Assembly (NCBI RefSeq): GCF_946885955.1
Contig: NZ_CAMPHI010000045.1
Span: 1-38,287 of the forward strand
DNA length: 38,287 bases
From: an uncultured Pseudomonas sp.
Lineage (GTDB): Bacteria > Pseudomonadota > Gammaproteobacteria > Pseudomonadales > Pseudomonadaceae
Direction of reading: 5' to 3'
The notes beneath the pieces are model-generated. The model saw only the letters and a program-made list of their open reading frames with translations. It was not told the origin of the DNA and did not search any database. A program made the translations under genes and the position numbers. Shown here piece after piece: positions 26,581 to 34,539 of this stretch (position 1 is its first letter; every line of letters begins with the position of its first letter).

Positions 26581-28008
26581 TTAAGACCGGATCAATTCAC
26601 GTACATCGATAAAACGACCGGTCACCGCCGCTGCCGCCGCCATTGCCGGGCTGACCAGGTGGGTGCGTCCGCCGGCACCCTGACGGCCTTCGAAGTTACG
26701 GTTGGAGGTGGAGGCGCAGTGCTCGCCGCTGCCCAACTTGTCCGGGTTCATCGCCAGGCACATGGAGCAACCCGGTTCGCGCCATTCGAAACCGGCCTCG
26801 ATAAACACCTTGTCCAGCCCTTCCTGCTCGGCCTGGGCTTTAACCAGCCCGGAACCCGGCACCACCATCGCCTGTTTGATGGTTGCGGCGACCTTGCGGC
26901 CTTTCGCCACCTCGGCCGCGGCGCGCAGGTCTTCAATGCGCGAGTTGGTACAGGAACCGATGAATACGCGGTCCAGCTGAATATCGGTGATCGCCTGGTT
27001 GGCGCTCAAGCCCATGTATTTGAGTGCGCGGACAATGGAATCGCGCTTGACCGGGTCAGCTTCGGCGGCCGGGTCCGGTACATGCTGATCGACGGCCAGA
27101 ACCATCTCCGGCGAGGTGCCCCAGCTGACCTGCGGCTTGATGTCTTCGGCACGCAACTCGACAACAGTATCGAAATGCGCGTCGGCATCGGAGACCAGGT
27201 CCTGCCACTGTGCCACGGCCCTTTCCCAATCCTCGCCCTTGGGTGCAAACGGACGACCCTTGACGTAATCGATGGTTTTCTGGTCCACCGCCACCAGGCC
27301 GACGCGGGCACCGGCCTCGATCGACATATTGCAGATGGTCATGCGCCCTTCCAGCGACAAGTCGCGGATCGCGCTGCCGGCGAACTCCAGCGCATGGCCA
27401 TTACCGCCGGCGGTGCCGATCTTGCCGATCACCGCGAGCACGATGTCCTTGGCGGTCACGCCGAAAGGCAATTCGCCTTCGACCAAGACCTGCATATTCT
27501 TCATCTTCTTCGCCACCAGGCACTGGGTCGCCAGCACATGCTCGACCTCGGAGGTGCCGATACCATGGGCCAGAGCACCGAAGGCGCCATGGGTGGAGGT
27601 GTGCGAATCGCCGCAGACCACGGTCATACCGGGCAAGGTCGCGCCCTGCTCCGGGCCGACCACGTGAACGATGCCCTGACGCTGGTCGTTCATCTTGAAC
27701 TCGAGGATGCCGAAGTCGTCGCAGTTCTCATCGAGGGTCTGCACCTGAATACGCGAGACCTCGTCGGCGATGGCTTCCAAACCGCCCTGGCGCTCGGCCT
27801 TGGTGGTCGGCACGTTGTGGTCCGGGGTGGCGATATTGGCGTCGATGCGCCATGGTTTACGGCCGGCCAGACGCAGCCCTTCGAAGGCCTGGGGCGAGGT
27901 CACTTCATGGAGGATATGGCGGTCGATATAGATCAGCGACGAGCCATCGTCGCGACGTTTGACCTCATGCATTTCCCAGAGCTTGTCGTACAGCGTTTTG
28001 CCGGCCAT
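26581..28008 (-). CDS. leuC: 3-isopropylmalate dehydratase large subunit LeuC
   Basis: LeuC is the large aconitase-type subunit that holds the 4Fe-4S cluster for isomerising isopropylmalate. The 475-residue product has [16 protein letters not shown], the [18 protein letters not shown] motif, and the cluster cysteines in IGSCTNSR and [12 protein letters not shown]. The open frame extends upstream to 28071. I chose 28008 because it matches the family N-terminus, has AGGA eight bases upstream, and lies downstream of the predicted transcription start near 28064. It begins the leuCDB cluster, divergent from a LysR gene. Confidence 0.97.
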   Translation of the reverse strand: MAGKTLYDKLWEMHEVKRRDDGSSLIYIDRHILHEVTSPQAFEGLRLAGRKPWRIDANIATPDHNVPTTKAERQGGLEAIADEVSRIQVQTLDENCDDFGILEFKMNDQRQGIVHVVGPEQGATLPGMTVVCGDSHTSTHGAFGALAHGIGTSEVEHVLATQCLVAKKMKNMQVLVEGELPFGVTAKDIVLAVIGKIGTAGGNGHALEFAGSAIRDLSLEGRMTICNMSIEAGARVGLVAVDQKTIDYVKGRPFAPKGEDWERAVAQWQDLVSDADAHFDTVVELRAEDIKPQVSWGTSPEMVLAVDQHVPDPAAEADPVKRDSIVRALKYMGLSANQAITDIQLDRVFIGSCTNSRIEDLRAAAEVAKGRKVAATIKQAMVVPGSGLVKAQAEQEGLDKVFIEAGFEWREPGCSMCLAMNPDKLGSGEHCASTSNRNFEGRQGAGGRTHLVSPAMAAAAAVTGRFIDVRELIRS

Positions 28009-28070
28009 CAACATGTTCCTCATCAGCGCCTTTCTATGCCCGGGCGAATAGCCCTTCGGCTTATGAGCCA

Positions 28071-28099
28071 ATCCTATGGATTCGCCTGAAATTACTCAA
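28071..28099 (-). promoter_or_regulatory. predicted leuC promoter
   Basis: On the minus strand there is a -35 TTGAGT (28094-28099, 4 of 6), an exact 17-base spacer and a -10 TAGGAT (28071-28076, 4 of 6). The predicted start near 28064 gives a leader of about 55 bases. The modest match fits an activator-dependent promoter. Confidence 0.5.
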
Positions 28100-28121
28100 A
28101 TTCATATTTTTTATTCAATGG

Positions 28122-28136
28122 ATTCCCTCGTGGAAT
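28122..28136. promoter_or_regulatory. candidate LysR-type operator between leuC and the LysR gene
   Basis: ATTCC-CTCGT-GGAAT is a perfect five-base inverted repeat with the T-N11-A spacing of LysR-type recognition sites. Its centre (28129) lies about 65 bases upstream of the predicted leuC transcription start, the standard position of an LTTR activation site, and 94 bases before the lysR start codon. Confidence 0.5.
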
Positions 28137-28143
28137 AGCCATA

Positions 28144-28215
28144 AGCTTCAAGCCTCAAGCTGCAAGCGAGGACGCACGCCGTCCCCCTTGCAGCTTATGG
28201 CTTGTCGCTTGGAGC
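28144..28215. repeat. REP-like inverted repeat upstream of the LysR gene
   Basis: The left arm (28144-28166, beginning AGCTTCAAGC and ending AAGCTGCAAG) is complementary, with small gaps, to the right arm (28187-28215, beginning CTTGCAGCTT and ending GCTTGGAGCT). The AGCTTCAAGC/CTTGCAGCTT theme is a common pseudomonad intergenic repeat. The right arm contains the GGAG that serves as the ribosome site of the LysR gene. Confidence 0.65.
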
Positions 28216-28222
28216 TGCTTCT

Positions 28223-29128
28223 ATGGATCTCGCCACCCTCAATGCCTTTATCGCCATCGCCGAACTCGGCAGTTTTTCCGAGGCGGCGGAGCGTCTGCAC
28301 CTGACCCAGCCTGCGGTGAGCAAACGCATCGCCAGCCTTGAGCAGCAGCTGAATGTACGCCTGTTCGACCGCCTCGGCCGTGAAGTGAGCCTCACCGAAG
28401 CCGGGCGCGCCCTGCTGCCCCGCGCCTACCAGATCCTCAATGTGCTGGACGACACGCGCCGCGCGCTGATCAACCTGAATGGCGAAGTCAGCGGCCGCCT
28501 GACCCTGGCCACCAGCCACCATATTGGTCTGCACCGCCTACCGCCGCTGCTGCGCGCCTTCACCCGGGCGCACCCGCAAGTAGCCCTGGACATCCAGTTT
28601 CTCGACTCCGAAGTCGCATACGAAGAGGTGCTGCATGGCCGCGCGGAACTGGCGGTGATCACCCTGGCACCGGAAACCCGTGAACCGGTGCATGCGGTCG
28701 CGGTATGGGACGACCCCCTGGATTTCGTCGCCGCCCCCGAACACCCCCTGGCACGCAACGGCGCGGTGAGCCTGACGGATGTCGCCCATCATCCGGCGGT
28801 GTTCCCCGGCGGCAACACCTTCACCCACCATATAGTGCGGCGCTTATTCGAAGCCCAGGGGCTGACGCCGAATATCGCCATGAGCACCAACTATCTGGAA
28901 ACCATCAAGATGATGGTTTCCATCGGCCTGGCCTGGAGCGTGCTGCCAAGAACCATGCTCGACGAGCAGATCACCCGCTTATCGCTGCCGGGCATCCAAC
29001 TCTCACGACAGCTAGGCTATATCTCACACACCGAGCGCACCCTTTCCAACGCGGCGCGGGCCTTCATGCGGCTCCTGGACGACGAACGCAACACCCTTGC
29101 ACCGGCGTCCGCCGAGAGGCTAACGTGA
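28223..29128 (+). CDS. LysR family transcriptional regulator
   Basis: The 301-residue protein has the N-terminal winged helix-turn-helix (MDLATLNAFIAIAELGSF through LHLTQPAVSKRIASLEQQL) and a linker helix. The periplasmic-binding-protein-like effector domain follows from about residue 90 (GRLTLATSHHIGLHRLPPLL). It is divergent from leuC. LysR regulators usually control the adjacent divergent operon, so leuCDB is the likely target; the effector is unknown. The start at 28223 has GGAG eight bases upstream and matches the family N-terminus; a TTG at 28202 would add seven non-conserved residues. Confidence 0.93.
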   Translation: MDLATLNAFIAIAELGSFSEAAERLHLTQPAVSKRIASLEQQLNVRLFDRLGREVSLTEAGRALLPRAYQILNVLDDTRRALINLNGEVSGRLTLATSHHIGLHRLPPLLRAFTRAHPQVALDIQFLDSEVAYEEVLHGRAELAVITLAPETREPVHAVAVWDDPLDFVAAPEHPLARNGAVSLTDVAHHPAVFPGGNTFTHHIVRRLFEAQGLTPNIAMSTNYLETIKMMVSIGLAWSVLPRTMLDEQITRLSLPGIQLSRQLGYISHTERTLSNAARAFMRLLDDERNTLAPASAERLT

Positions 29129-29219
29129 TGAGCAGCACCCCATGAAGGTTTCTGCATGACCCAGCCATGTCGTTCACTTACCGGGCGTCGGCCGACAGCG
29201 CCGATAGGAAGGGCCATGC

Positions 29220-32200
29220 ATGGCCAAGTCCGATAACCGAACTCCTCCTCTGCCGTTTATTCCGGCACTGGACCCCGCTGAATTCGAAAAAGCCTGGAGC
29301 GACGCGCCGCGCCTGCTGTCGGCGCTCAACGGTGCCAGGCTCGGCGCCTGGTACTGGGATATCGAAACGGGACGAGTCAACTGGTCGCGCGGCGCTCAGG
29401 CGCTGTTCGGCCTTGACCCGAAGCGTCCGCTGCGCACGCAAGTCAACTATATCGACCTGATTCCGGAAGAAGACCGCGGCGAAGTCATCGAGCTATTCAA
29501 GCGAGTGCTTGACGGCAACCCCAGTACCAGTGCGTTTCGCCACCGCATCCGCTGGCCGGACGGCAGCCTGCACTGGCTGGAGATCAGCGGCAGCCTGCAA
29601 CTCGACGCCGACGGCAAACAGCGAATCATGGGCGTGATTCGCGACATCAGTTCGCAACAAGCTCGCGAGCAGGCGTTACGGCAGTCCGAACAGCGCTTCT
29701 CCACCCTCTTTCATATGAGCCCCGAAAGCGTGGTCCTGGTACGCCTGGCCGACAGTGTCATCACCGAAGCCAATCAGCATTTCGCCACGACCTTCGGCTG
29801 GCCGATCCACGAGGCGATTGGCCACTCCACCCTCGATCTGAACATTTGGGTCGACCCAAAGCAGCGCGAAGTGCTGCGCCAGACCCTGGACGATAACGGC
29901 GAATACTGTATCCAGGAAGTACAGCTGCGCACTCGCGACGGGCGCCTTCTCGACGGGGTGATTTCCAGCCAGCACATCGAACTCGACGGCGATTCCTATA
30001 TCCTCGCGTCCTTTCGCGATATCACCGAACACAATCGCGCCGATGCCGCCCTGCGCAGCAGCGAGGCCAAATTCGCCCAGGCGTTCCGCCACACACCGGA
30101 CGCCGTGGTCATCACCGAGAAAGACAGCGGTCGATTTATCGAGGTCAACCCCAGTTTCGAACGGCAGTTTGGTTGGAGAGCTGCCGATGCGGTGGGACGC
30201 ACGTCACTGGAATTGGGTATCTGGGCCACCCCGGATGATCGCCAGCGCATGCTCGACGGGCTCAGCACGGGCAGCCTCGACGCGCTTGAAGTGAGGCTCA
30301 TCAGCCGCAGCGGCGAGATCAGCGACAACCTGCTGTTCGGTGGCGAAATCGAGCACGACGGGCACACTTGCCTGGTGCTGACGGTACGCGACATCACCGC
30401 GCAACGGGCCCAGGAACGCGCCCTGCAGGATAGCCAGGAGCGTTTGGAACTGGCCCTGGAATCAGCCGACCTGGGTACCTGGGACTGGCACATCCCCAGC
30501 AACATCCTGTTCGCCTCGCCCCGCGCAGCACTGCTGCACGGCATGCCCCGCAAGCCCTTCAGCGACGATTTCCGCGAGTTCTTTCGCCATGTACCGCGCG
30601 AAGATCGGCGGAACATGCGGCGGATTTACAACGAGATGGTCGAAGGCGCACGGGATCATTTCCAGGTCACCTACCGCGTCCAGTACGCCGATCAGCAGGT
30701 GCACTTCCTCGAGAGCACCGCCAAGCTTTACCGCGATAGCGACGGCGAACCCTTGCGCATGGCCGGCACCCTGATCGATATCAGTGAGCGGGTGGTGCGC
30801 GAGCGACGGCTGAAAGCCTCTGAGGAAAAATTTTCCACCCTGTTCCAGGCCAGCCCCGATCCGGTCTGCGTGTCGCGCATCCGCGATGGCGTATTCATCG
30901 AGATCAACGACAGCTTCAGCCAGGTCTTCGGCTGGAAGCCCGAGGAACTGGTCGGCCGCAGCGGCCCGGAAACCAATTTCTGGGCCGAACCCCAGGAACG
31001 CTTGCGCCTGTACGACAAGCTCACCGCGCAACAGGGCCTGAACAACGAACAGGCCAAGTATCGAACCAAGGATGGCCGCGAACTGACCTGCGTGGTCTCC
31101 AGCCGGTTTATCCGGGTCGACCGGCGGCTGTGCATCCTTACCACCTTCAGCGACGTCAGCGAGCGTTTGCGCGCAGAGGCGGCGCTCAAGGCCAGCGAAG
31201 AGAAATTCGCCAAGGCGTTCCACTCCAGCCCCGACGCGATCACCATCACCGAGCGCGATACCGGCCGCTACATCGAGGTCAACGATGGCTTCTTCCGGCT
31301 GACCGGTTACCACCCGGAGGAAGTCATCAACCACACCGCGTTGGAAATGAATGTCTGGGCCGACCCGCGCCAACGCCAGGAAATGCTCGAAGCACTGCAA
31401 CGCGACGGTCAGGTACTGCACCGCGAAATGCTCGGCAAACACCGCGACGGCTCGGTCAAGACGGTCGAGGTCTCGGTCCAGCCGATCCAACTGAAAGGCG
31501 CCGACTGTCTGCTGCTGACCGCCCGCGATGTCAGCCAGCTAAAGGAGGCCCAAGCCCAGATCCAACACCTGGCCTATCACGACTCGCTGACCAACCTGCC
31601 CAACCGCGCCTTGCTGATAGATCGCCTCAACCAGCAGATCGCCCTGCTCAAACGCCACCACTTACGCGGCGCCTTGCTGTTTCTCGACCTGGACCACTTC
31701 AAGCACATCAACGATTCGCTCGGCCATCCGGTCGGCGATGCGGTATTGAAAATGGTCACCGCACGCCTGGAAGCCAGCGTACGCCAGGAAGATACCGTCG
31801 CGCGCCTCGGCGGCGACGAGTTCGTCGTGCTGCTGTCGGGACTGGAAGGCAAACGCTCGGAGGTGGTGCTGCAGACTCGCGGCATTGCCGAAAAACTGCG
31901 CGAATTGCTCGCCGAACCGATGCAACTGGACCGCCATACCCTGCAGATCACTCCAAGCATCGGCATCGCCCTGATTCCCGATCACGGCAATACCCCGGCG
32001 GATCTGCTCAAGCGCGCCGATATCGCGCTCTACCGCGCCAAGGATTCGGGCCGCAACGCAATCCAACTGTTTCGTCGCAGCATGCAGGAGGCCGCCAGCG
32101 AACGCCTGCGCCTGGAGAACGATCTGCGCCTGGCCATGGCCCGCGGCGAGTTCGAACTGTATTTCCAGCCCCAGGTGGATGCGCGCAACGGCCATATCAT

Positions 32201-32891
32201 CGGCGCGGAAACCCTGTTGCGCTGGTTCCACCCCACACTAGGCGCCCAGTCTCCAAGCGTATTCATTCAAGTACTGGAAGAGACCGGGTTGATTCTCGAG
32301 GTTGGCGGCTGGGTACTCGCCGAAGCCTGCCATGCCTGCGCGCAATTGCTGGTCGATGGCCTGATTGAGCCCAAGAATTTCAGCCTGTGCGTAAATATCA
32401 GCCCGTGGCAATTTCGCCAGAATGACTTCGTCGAACGCGTGGAAAGCAGCCTGCGCAACAGCAAACTACCCAAGCCGATCCTCAAGCTGGAAATCACCGA
32501 AGGCATCGTGATCCAGAACGTCGAGGACACCATCGCCAAGATGAACCGCCTAAAAAAGCTCGGCATCAGCTTCGCCATGGACGATTTCGGCACCGGCTAT
32601 TCCTCGCTCACCTACCTCAAACGCCTGCCGGTGGATGTGCTGAAAATCGATCAATCGTTCGTTCGCGACGCCACCCATGACCCCAACGATGCGGAGATCA
32701 TCCGCGCGATCGTCGCCATGGCGCGCAGCCTTGGCCTGGAAATGATTGCCGAAGGCGTCGAGTTGCAGGATCAGCTGGACTTTCTCCAGCTACAGGGTTG
32801 CCACCAGTACCAGGGCTACCTGTTCAGTAAACCCCTGCCACTCCATGAATTCCGCGCACTCTTGCTGCGCAATCAGCACCTGGTCGGCTGA
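29220..32891 (+). CDS. PAS(x6)-GGDEF-EAL cyclic-di-GMP signalling protein
   Basis: This is a 1223-residue soluble multi-sensor protein for c-di-GMP metabolism. Six PAS domains lie at about 32-150, 155-275, 280-397, 405-525, 531-650 and 656-775. A GGDEF domain follows (about 782-950) with intact GGDEF at 864-868 and an RQED inhibitory I-site at 855-858. The EAL domain (about 970-1220) has ETL in place of EAL (997-999), with VNIS, EITEG, DDFGTGYSSL, LKID and EGVE all present. Both synthesis and hydrolysis are therefore possible. No transmembrane segment or signal peptide is seen. GGAAGG lies seven bases before the ATG. PAS 2, 3, 5 and 6 are close paralogues of each other. Confidence 0.96.
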   Translation: MAKSDNRTPPLPFIPALDPAEFEKAWSDAPRLLSALNGARLGAWYWDIETGRVNWSRGAQALFGLDPKRPLRTQVNYIDLIPEEDRGEVIELFKRVLDGNPSTSAFRHRIRWPDGSLHWLEISGSLQLDADGKQRIMGVIRDISSQQAREQALRQSEQRFSTLFHMSPESVVLVRLADSVITEANQHFATTFGWPIHEAIGHSTLDLNIWVDPKQREVLRQTLDDNGEYCIQEVQLRTRDGRLLDGVISSQHIELDGDSYILASFRDITEHNRADAALRSSEAKFAQAFRHTPDAVVITEKDSGRFIEVNPSFERQFGWRAADAVGRTSLELGIWATPDDRQRMLDGLSTGSLDALEVRLISRSGEISDNLLFGGEIEHDGHTCLVLTVRDITAQRAQERALQDSQERLELALESADLGTWDWHIPSNILFASPRAALLHGMPRKPFSDDFREFFRHVPREDRRNMRRIYNEMVEGARDHFQVTYRVQYADQQVHFLESTAKLYRDSDGEPLRMAGTLIDISERVVRERRLKASEEKFSTLFQASPDPVCVSRIRDGVFIEINDSFSQVFGWKPEELVGRSGPETNFWAEPQERLRLYDKLTAQQGLNNEQAKYRTKDGRELTCVVSSRFIRVDRRLCILTTFSDVSERLRAEAALKASEEKFAKAFHSSPDAITITERDTGRYIEVNDGFFRLTGYHPEEVINHTALEMNVWADPRQRQEMLEALQRDGQVLHREMLGKHRDGSVKTVEVSVQPIQLKGADCLLLTARDVSQLKEAQAQIQHLAYHDSLTNLPNRALLIDRLNQQIALLKRHHLRGALLFLDLDHFKHINDSLGHPVGDAVLKMVTARLEASVRQEDTVARLGGDEFVVLLSGLEGKRSEVVLQTRGIAEKLRELLAEPMQLDRHTLQITPSIGIALIPDHGNTPADLLKRADIALYRAKDSGRNAIQLFRRSMQEAASERLRLENDLRLAMARGEFELYFQPQVDARNGHIIGAETLLRWFHPTLGAQSPSVFIQVLEETGLILEVGGWVLAEACHACAQLLVDGLIEPKNFSLCVNISPWQFRQNDFVERVESSLRNSKLPKPILKLEITEGIVIQNVEDTIAKMNRLKKLGISFAMDDFGTGYSSLTYLKRLPVDVLKIDQSFVRDATHDPNDAEIIRAIVAMARSLGLEMIAEGVELQDQLDFLQLQGCHQYQGYLFSKPLPLHEFRALLLRNQHLVG

Positions 32892-32898
32892 TCAAATG

Positions 32899-32924
32899 AC
32901 AAGGGCGCATTACTGCGCCCTTGT
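32899..32924. terminator. bidirectional terminator hairpin after the GGDEF-EAL gene
   Basis: ACAAGGGCGCA pairs perfectly over 11 bases with TGCGCCCTTGT around a TTAC loop. It lies between convergent genes ending at 32891 (plus) and 32945 (minus). The flanking T tracts are short, so termination strength is uncertain. Confidence 0.75.
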
Positions 32925-32944
32925 CTCCGTCGCCGAAAACCCGA

Positions 32945-33388
32945 TCAGCTGTCCAGCGCCGGACGCACGCCGGTGATCGGAATACGCTTGGGCTTGGCCT
33001 CTTCCGGCACGACGCGCAGCAGGTCGATATTCAGCAGGCCGTTGCTCAGCTCCGCCGCCTTGACCTCGATATGATCGGCCAGACGGAACGACAGCTTGAA
33101 CGCGCGCTGGGCGATACCCTGGTACAGGTAGGTGACGTCGTCGGCGTTATCGCGTTTGCCACCGCTCACCGTCAGCACGCCGCGCTCGACCTGCAGCTCC
33201 AGGTCTTCGGACTGGAAGCCGGCCGCAGCGACTACGATGCGATAGCGGTCGTCGGCATATTTCTCGACGTTGTAGGGCGGGTAGCTGCTACCCGATTCGT
33301 TACGCATGGCCGACTCGAACAGGTCGTTGAAACGATCGAAACCAACGGACTGACGAAACAGCGGGGTCATGGAAAATGCAGTGCTCAT
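32945..33388 (-). CDS. Hsp20 small heat-shock chaperone (IbpA type)
   Basis: This is an ATP-independent holdase that binds unfolding proteins during heat stress. The 147-residue product begins MSTAFSMTPLFRQSVGFDRF, as in IbpA. An alpha-crystallin domain spans about 35-125 (YPPYNVEKYADDRYRIVVAAAGF, LTVSGGKR and IAQRAFKLSFRLADHIEVKAAEL), and the conserved C-terminal IPI anchoring motif is present. AGGAG lies seven bases before the ATG and is predicted to be masked by a ROSE-type thermometer. A sigma-32-like promoter lies about 130 bases upstream of the ATG. The protein is the size of class A proteobacterial Hsp20. Confidence 0.96.
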   Translation of the reverse strand: MSTAFSMTPLFRQSVGFDRFNDLFESAMRNESGSSYPPYNVEKYADDRYRIVVAAAGFQSEDLELQVERGVLTVSGGKRDNADDVTYLYQGIAQRAFKLSFRLADHIEVKAAELSNGLLNIDLLRVVPEEAKPKRIPITGVRPALDS

Positions 33389-33511
33389 AAATAATCTCCT
33401 GGATTCAGCGAGTCATAATTGGCTGTCACGCAGCGGTTCAAACAGCTATCGCTGGTTCTATCCTTTGCGCCAGCCCATGCCGCGGAACCCGACTTCGGCA
33501 TTCCGCGTACA
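33389..33511 (-). promoter_or_regulatory. ROSE-type RNA thermometer in the hsp20 leader
   Basis: In the minus-strand leader, TCGCT (33407-33411), a ROSE-type UYGCU motif, is separated by the six-base loop GAATCC (33401-33406) from the ribosome site AGGAG (33396-33400). Folding places U-A, C-G and the characteristic G.G opposition at the ribosome site. An ATGA/TTAT pairing extends the stem towards the start codon. Upstream are further hairpins: CGCGGAA/TTCCGCG at 33481-33507, and a GGCTG/CAGCC pair closing a long arm. Family knowledge: ROSE elements precede hsp20/ibpA genes in many proteobacteria. Confidence 0.75.
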
Positions 33512-33517
33512 TCACTA

Positions 33518-33545
33518 AAATGTGGCTGGAGACCAAGATTTCAAG
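33518..33545 (-). promoter_or_regulatory. sigma-32 (RpoH) promoter of hsp20
   Basis: On the minus strand CTTGAA (33540-33545, matching the heat-shock -35) is followed by a 14-base spacer and CCACATTT (33518-33525), a 7 of 8 match to the CCCCATNT -10. The predicted start near 33511 gives a leader of about 120 bases, long enough for the multi-hairpin ROSE element. Confidence 0.75.
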
Positions 33546-33605
33546 CGCCTGCAAAATTTTCTTACAGGCAGGCGCCAGCTCCACCCCCATTCAGGAAGCC
33601 CGCAG

Positions 33606-34352
33606 ATGAACAGAGTCATGCTGATAACCGGCGCCAGTCGCGGCATTGGCGCCGCCACCGCCAAGCTCGCCGCGGCCCGGGGATACGCCCTGTGCCTGAA
33701 CTATCGCGAACAAAGCGCGATCGCCGAGGCCCTGGTCGAGGAGATCGTCGGCAGCGGCGGACGGGCCATCGCGGTACAGGCCGATATGGCCGACGAAGCC
33801 CAGGTGCTGCAGCTGTTCGCCCGCCTCGACCAGGAATTCGGCCGCCTCGATGTGCTGGTCAACAACGCCGGCATGCTGGAGCGCCAGCAGCGCCTGGAGC
33901 AGATGGACCTGGCGCGCTGGCAACGGGTCTTCGCGGTCAATGTGTTCGGCAGTTTTCTCTGCTGCCGCGAGGCGGTGAAACGCATGTCGACCCGCCATGA
34001 CGGAAACGGTGGCGCCATCGTCAACCTGTCGTCGGTGGCGGCGACGCTTGGCGCGCCCGACGAATACATCGACTATGCGGCCGCCAAGGGCGCGATCGAC
34101 AGTTTGACCCGTGGTCTGGCCAAGGAAGTGGCTGCCGAGGGAATCCGCGTCAACGCCGTGCGCCCCGGTGTGATCGACACCGAGATTCACGCCAGCGGCG
34201 GCGAGCCGCAACGCGTGGCGCGGGTCAGCCGTAGCGTGCCCATGGGCCGTGGCGGGCGGGCCGAGGAAGTCGCCGAGGCGATACTCTGGCTGGCCAGCGA
34301 TCAGGCGTCCTATACCAGCGGAGCACTGCTGGATATCAGCGGCGGGCGGTGA
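33606..34352 (+). CDS. SDR family NAD(P)-dependent oxidoreductase
   Basis: The 248-residue product is a classical short-chain dehydrogenase. It has the cofactor motif TGASRGIG (8-15), NNAG (86-89), the catalytic Ser at about 142, YAAAK (Tyr157, Lys161), and the C-terminal RPGVIDTEIH segment. Like other members it resembles glucose-1-dehydrogenase and 3-oxoacyl-ACP reductase types, but the substrate cannot be told. ATG 33606 gives the standard N-terminus; the AGGAAG upstream supports it. It is divergent from hsp20, and the hsp20 promoter lies 60 bases before this start, so the two promoters may overlap. Confidence 0.93.
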   Translation: MNRVMLITGASRGIGAATAKLAAARGYALCLNYREQSAIAEALVEEIVGSGGRAIAVQADMADEAQVLQLFARLDQEFGRLDVLVNNAGMLERQQRLEQMDLARWQRVFAVNVFGSFLCCREAVKRMSTRHDGNGGAIVNLSSVAATLGAPDEYIDYAAAKGAIDSLTRGLAKEVAAEGIRVNAVRPGVIDTEIHASGGEPQRVARVSRSVPMGRGGRAEEVAEAILWLASDQASYTSGALLDISGGR

Positions 34353-34398
34353 ATTTACCGGCTTGCATTCGGACTCCGGGCTTCAACCTGCATTTGGT

Positions 34399-34422
34399 GG
34401 ATGGATGAAGCGCCTTCCATCC
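34399..34422. repeat. short palindrome GGATGG/CCATCC downstream of the SDR gene
   Basis: GGATGG (34399-34404) and CCATCC (34417-34422) flank a core ATGAAGCGCCTT with a further AAG/CTT pair. It sits 47 bases after the SDR stop, is followed by TACG, and resembles pseudomonad intergenic repeats of the TAGGATGG type. It may end the SDR transcript, although no T tract follows. Confidence 0.5.
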
Positions 34423-34464
34423 TACGACCTCATAAAATCTTGCAAATAAACCTAGGCTCTAACG

Positions 34465-34535
34465 TCGTAGCCCGGATGAACTCCGCGGAAAACTTGTGCG
34501 ACTGGCAGCATTTCCCGGATTGCATCCGGGCTACG
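34465..34535. repeat. REP-like palindrome between the SDR gene and dusC
   Basis: The left arm CGTAGCCCGGATGAACTCCG (34465-34484) pairs with a right arm (34511-34535) ending GCATCCGGGCTACG. The core GTAGCCCGGATGCAATCCGGG is shared with the palindrome at 12621-12686, so both belong to one dispersed repeat family. It lies between convergent genes. Confidence 0.8.
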
Positions 34536-34539
34536 GGTT

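Noticed and set aside
26659..28089. 476-codon plus-strand open frame opposite leuC
   Set aside because: Antisense shadow of leuC; the intact aconitase motifs are all on the minus strand.
30462..31490. 342-codon minus-strand open frame inside the PAS-GGDEF-EAL gene
   Set aside because: Complete overlap with well-conserved PAS domains on the plus strand; no start signal.
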